Assembly: GCA_017428585.1 (NCBI GenBank)
Contig: JAFRQN010000181.1
Location: forward strand, 1 to 10,039
Origin: Bacteroidota bacterium
Lineage (GTDB): Bacteria; Bacteroidota; Ignavibacteria; Kapaibacteriales; UBA2268
Direction: 5' to 3'
Length of the DNA stretch: 10,039 nucleotides
The stretch's first letter is position 1. Each line of letters begins with the position of its first letter. The notes beneath the pieces were generated by a model, which did not search any database, was not told the origin of the DNA, and saw only the letters and a program-made list of their open reading frames with translations. The translations under genes were made by a program, and so were the position numbers. Positions 7,408 through 10,039 of this stretch are shown here, in pieces.

Positions 7408-8649
7408 ATGAACAAGAATAAAACAATAGAGCAATGTGGATTTTGTGGTAAAACAAAAAATAGCGCAAAAATATTTTTTGAAGGTATAGTTCCTGGACTT
7501 TCTATTTGCGAAGACTGCGTTACACAAGCACATGATATACTAAAAAAAACAGAATTAGAAAATCAGAAAAATAAATTTGATGAAAATATAACTATATATA
7601 AACCATCAGTAATAAAATCTTTTCTTGATCAATATGTAATTGGACAAGAATATGCAAAAAAAGTTCTTTCTGTTGCTGTATACAATCATTATAAACGCAT
7701 ACAACACCAAGCATCCAATGAAAATGATATAGAATTAGAAAAAAGCAATATACTTTTATTGGGACCTACTGGTACGGGAAAAACTTTATTAGCAAAAACA
7801 TTAGCTAAAATATTAAATGTACCTTTTTCTATAGCAGATGCTACAACTATAACAGAAGCTGGTTATGTAGGCGATGATGTAGAATCGGTATTATTAGGAT
7901 TATTGCAAGCAGCAAATTATAATGTTGCAGCAGCTGAAAAAGGAATAATTTATATAGATGAAATAGACAAAATAAGCAGACGAAGCGAGTCTCAAAATAT
8001 AACAAGAGATGTATCTGGAGAAGGTGTACAACAGGCGTTGTTAAAAATTTTAGAAGGAACAATAGCAGGTGTTCCTCCAAAAGGCGGTAGAAAACATCCA
8101 GAACAATCACTTATTTATATTAATACTAAAAATATATTATTTATTTGTGGTGGTGCTTTTGTTGGTTTAGACAAAATTATTGAAAAACGTATTAAAACAA
8201 ATAATATAATTGGTTTCACTGCACAAGAAGACGATAATAATATTGAACTTCAAGATTATCTTAAATTTACAACATCTGATGATTTAGTTAAATATGGTTT
8301 TATTCCTGAAATAACAGGTAGATTAGCAACTATTGCACCTTTAGAAAATCTTTCCAGAGAAGCAATGTACGATATTCTTACAAAACCTAAAAATGCAATA
8401 ATAAAACAATATCAATATCTTTTTAAATTAGAAAATATTGAGTTAATATTTAAAGAAGATGCTATTCAATATATTGTTGATACTGCTATTGAGAAAAATA
8501 CTGGTGCAAGAGCATTAAGAGGTATTATTGAACAATTTATGCTGCCAATAATGTATTCTGTTCCAGATCAAAAAAATATTAAACAATGTATTATTAATAA
8601 AGACGTTATCGAAAATAATAAAAAACAAGTATTTAAATACTTTAAGTAA
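7408..8649 (+). CDS. clpX: ATP-dependent Clp protease ATP-binding subunit ClpX
   Basis: ClpX is the hexameric AAA+ unfoldase that recognises tagged proteins and threads them into the ClpP peptidase in the cytoplasm. The 413 residues match the usual length. The N-terminal zinc-binding domain has C10, C13, C34 and C37. Walker A is GPTGTGKT (119-126) and Walker B is GIIYIDE (179-185). Pore loop 1 is in GYVGDD (152-157), and the RKH loop appears in [11 protein letters not shown]. The IGF loop that docks on ClpP is present (NIIGFTA), so it should pair with ClpP. A sensor-2 arginine lies in [10 protein letters not shown] near the C-terminus. No clpP or tig lies beside it, unlike the common tig-clpP-clpX order; the gene instead follows an ABC permease by 33 bp. 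No Shine-Dalgarno match precedes the ATG. It converges with the synthase gene across a palindromic spacer. Confidence 0.97.
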   Translation: MNKNKTIEQCGFCGKTKNSAKIFFEGIVPGLSICEDCVTQAHDILKKTELENQKNKFDENITIYKPSVIKSFLDQYVIGQEYAKKVLSVAVYNHYKRIQHQASNENDIELEKSNILLLGPTGTGKTLLAKTLAKILNVPFSIADATTITEAGYVGDDVESVLLGLLQAANYNVAAAEKGIIYIDEIDKISRRSESQNITRDVSGEGVQQALLKILEGTIAGVPPKGGRKHPEQSLIYINTKNILFICGGAFVGLDKIIEKRIKTNNIIGFTAQEDDNNIELQDYLKFTTSDDLVKYGFIPEITGRLATIAPLENLSREAMYDILTKPKNAIIKQYQYLFKLENIELIFKEDAIQYIVDTAIEKNTGARALRGIIEQFMLPIMYSVPDQKNIKQCIINKDVIENNKKQVFKYFK

Positions 8650-8675
8650 TTAGATATAAAATAAAAAATATATAA

Positions 8676-8691
8676 TGTTCCACGTGGAACG
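8676..8691. promoter_or_regulatory. parS-like palindrome, site 1
   Basis: TGTTCCACGTGGAACG contains the perfect 14-bp core GTTCCACGTGGAAC, matching the widely conserved parS consensus (TGTTnCACGTGnAACA) bound by chromosomal ParB, except for the last base. With flanks it forms a 24-bp inverted repeat (8672-8695) broken by one T/G position. No T run follows, so it is unlikely to be a terminator. It starts 27 bases after the clpX stop codon. ParB binding is inferred from the motif; parA and parB are not in the window. Confidence 0.68.
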
Positions 8692-8722
8692 TTATTATTA
8701 TATTAACAAACTTTTTTAAAGC

Positions 8723-8760
8723 AACAAAACCAATGTTCCACGTGGAACATTGGTTTTGTT
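8723..8760. terminator. Perfect 38-bp palindrome, likely shared terminator of clpX and the synthase gene
   Basis: The left arm (8723-8741) and right arm (8742-8760) are exact reverse complements, 19 bp each with no spacer. The next base on each side (C8722, T8761) no longer pairs. As RNA, the ends AACAAAACCAAT and ATTGGTTTTGTT form a long stem with a small loop at the CACGTG centre. On the plus strand it runs into TTTTGTTTTATA, and on the minus strand into TTGCTTTAAAA, so it can end both convergent transcripts. It starts 73 bases after clpX and ends 21 bases from the synthase stop codon. Confidence 0.72.
8734..8749. promoter_or_regulatory. parS-like palindrome, site 2 (perfect 16-mer)
   Basis: TGTTCCACGTGGAACA is a perfect 16-bp palindrome and a full match to a known parS form (as in Pseudomonas). 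Its centre lies 58 bp from that of site 1, and it forms the exact middle of the 38-bp palindrome at 8723-8760. Two sites this close would suit cooperative ParB loading. Another dyad-binding regulator that recognises CACGTG cores cannot be excluded. Confidence 0.7.
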
Positions 8761-8781
8761 TTATATAAATGTATATTAAAT

Positions 8782-9975
8782 CTATATAAGATTTAATTCC
8801 TTTCCTATTCTTGTAAATTGATATACTATTTCATCTAAATGTTCTTGTTTATGAGTAGCCATATAACTTGTTCTCATCATACTCATATTTTCTGGTACTC
8901 CAGGAGGTATAAAAGCATTCACATAAATTCCTGCGTCAAATAATTTTCTCCAGAATACTAATGATTTTTCAAGATCTCCTACTATAACAGGAACAATAGC
9001 TGTAACTGCATCAACAACATTAAATCCTGCTTCTTTTAATTTATTTCTAACGTATGCTGCATTATTAACTACTCTGTCTACATAATTTTCAGGTTCTCTT
9101 TCAAGTATATCTAAAGCTGCCATAGCTGCTGCTACAGATGCTGGAGTAGGACTTGCACTAAAAATAATAGCTCCTGCCATGTGCTTAATATAATTAATTA
9201 CTTTATATGGTCCAGCTACAAATCCACCTAATGATGCAAATGTTTTTGAAAATGTTCCCATAATCAAATCTGTTTCATTAGTCAAATTGTAATAACTTGC
9301 TGTTCCGCGTCCACCTTCTCCTATTATACCTGTTGCATGTGCATCATCGCATAAAACTCTTGCACCATATTTTCTCGCCAATTCTGTTATACTTTTAAGA
9401 TTACATATTTCGCCTGTTACTGAAAATACACCATCTGTAACAATTAATTTACCTGCATTCTCAGGAAGTGATTTCAGTACACGCTCTAAATCGTTCATAT
9501 CTGAATGTTTAAAACGAACAAATTCTGCCAACATTCCTTTTGCTGTAACAGCTCCATTTTGAATACATGCGTGATTTTCTCTATCTGATATTACATAATC
9601 ACCTTTATTACACAATGTTGGTATAATTCCTAATGCAGTTTGAAATCCAGTTGAAAAAATCAAAACAGCCTCTTTATTTAAGAATTTGCTTAATCTTTTT
9701 TCTAATTCATTATGCAAAGATAAAGTTCCTGTTAAATATCTTGATCCAGAACATCCTGTACCATATTTTTCTATAGCTTCAATTGACTTCTGTTTTACGT
9801 ATGGATGAGCAGTTAAACCTAAATAATTATTAGATCCTGCCATAATCATTTTCTTGCCATATACATTGACAATAGGTCCTTCATTTGCATCTAATGGATG
9901 AAAGTAAGGATATAAATTCAAATTCTTAAATTCTTCATCACGATTAAACTCACAACACTTATTAAATAAATCCAT
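8782..9975 (-). CDS. PLP-dependent alpha-oxoamine synthase, probable serine palmitoyltransferase
   Basis: This 397-residue fold-type I aminotransferase-like enzyme condenses an amino acid with an acyl-CoA and releases CO2. The family includes serine palmitoyltransferase (SPT), KBL, BioF and HemA. Active-site features are visible: H135 in RENHACIQ stacks on PLP, D210 and H213 are in DDAHATG, and K244 in [12 protein letters not shown] is the Schiff-base lysine. The segment [16 protein letters not shown] and the C-terminal [15 protein letters not shown] are typical. Overall resemblance, especially YPYF near the N-terminus and the RxSxMATH ending, is to SPT-type proteins of Bacteroidota and relatives, making 3-ketosphinganine from serine and palmitoyl-CoA as the first step of sphingolipid synthesis. 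BioF or KBL activity is the alternative. The start is supported by AGGA (9984-9987) eight bases upstream. No other sphingolipid or biotin gene is in view, so the pathway assignment rests on sequence alone. Confidence 0.85.
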   Translation of the reverse strand: MDLFNKCCEFNRDEEFKNLNLYPYFHPLDANEGPIVNVYGKKMIMAGSNNYLGLTAHPYVKQKSIEAIEKYGTGCSGSRYLTGTLSLHNELEKRLSKFLNKEAVLIFSTGFQTALGIIPTLCNKGDYVISDRENHACIQNGAVTAKGMLAEFVRFKHSDMNDLERVLKSLPENAGKLIVTDGVFSVTGEICNLKSITELARKYGARVLCDDAHATGIIGEGGRGTASYYNLTNETDLIMGTFSKTFASLGGFVAGPYKVINYIKHMAGAIIFSASPTPASVAAAMAALDILEREPENYVDRVVNNAAYVRNKLKEAGFNVVDAVTAIVPVIVGDLEKSLVFWRKLFDAGIYVNAFIPPGVPENMSMMRTSYMATHKQEHLDEIVYQFTRIGKELNLI

Positions 9976-10039
9976 TTATTGCATCCTTATTTTATTAATA
10001 TCATATTACAAAAATAATAAAAATATATAATTAAATAAA
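9976..10039 (-). promoter_or_regulatory. Upstream leader of the synthase gene
   Basis: These 64 bases precede the synthase start on the minus strand. They hold AAGGAT (9983-9988), a clear ribosome-binding match. TTTTTG occurs further upstream (about 10010-10015) and could be a -33 element, but no convincing TAnnTTTG -7 element lies at the proper spacing. The promoter may lie partly outside the window. Confidence 0.35.

Noticed and set aside
7847..8110. Minus-strand 87-codon leucine-rich open frame inside clpX
   Set aside because: It is the complement of strongly conserved ClpX coding sequence, with no start signal of its own.

Overview
This is a strongly AT-rich bacterial window. It holds the 3' half of a tRNA-Phe, one small membrane ORF and five full-length protein genes. 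It also has a decayed partial gene duplication and a convergent intergenic spacer with two centromere-like (parS) palindromes. The best taxonomic guess is the Bacteroidota/Chlorobiota (FCB) group. The reasons are a Dcp-type M3 peptidase built as a lipoprotein, a two-domain periplasmic M16 peptidase, a NatB-like ABC-2 permease of the type common there, a serine-palmitoyltransferase-like alpha-oxoamine synthase, and a tRNA without an encoded CCA. The lineage is inferred from family resemblance only. Three starts (the small ORF, the M16 gene and the synthase gene) have an AGGA motif 8-9 nt upstream, while clpX and the permease have none.

Layout from left to right. Positions 1-46 are the end of tRNA-Phe (+). 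Positions 83-244 are a 53-residue putative membrane protein (+), followed by a bidirectional hairpin terminator at 282-314. Positions 323-570 are a minus-strand pseudogene fragment copied from the 3' end of the neighbouring M16 peptidase gene. A second terminator with the same 33-base core lies at 580-612, so the duplicated unit is '3' end of the gene plus its terminator'. The M16 gene itself is 627-3473 (-). A 13-bp hairpin (3582-3616) separates it from the upstream M3 lipoprotein peptidase gene, 3647-5779 (-). Both encode exported zinc peptidases, which suggests a locus for envelope protein or peptide turnover.

An extremely AT-rich divergent spacer (5780-6060) leads into a plus-strand pair: an ABC-2 permease without an adjacent ATPase gene (6061-7374), then clpX 33 bp later (7408-8649). 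clpX converges on an alpha-oxoamine synthase gene (8782-9975, -), probably serine palmitoyltransferase for sphingolipid synthesis. The 132-bp spacer between them carries two copies of the 14-bp core GTTCCACGTGGAAC with centres 58 bp apart. One copy sits exactly at the centre of a perfect 38-bp palindrome that also looks like the shared bidirectional terminator.

No mobile element, CRISPR array or defence system is visible. The two signals most worth following are the parS-like pair embedded in a terminator, and the tandem remnant in which the coding part decayed while the terminator hairpin stayed identical.
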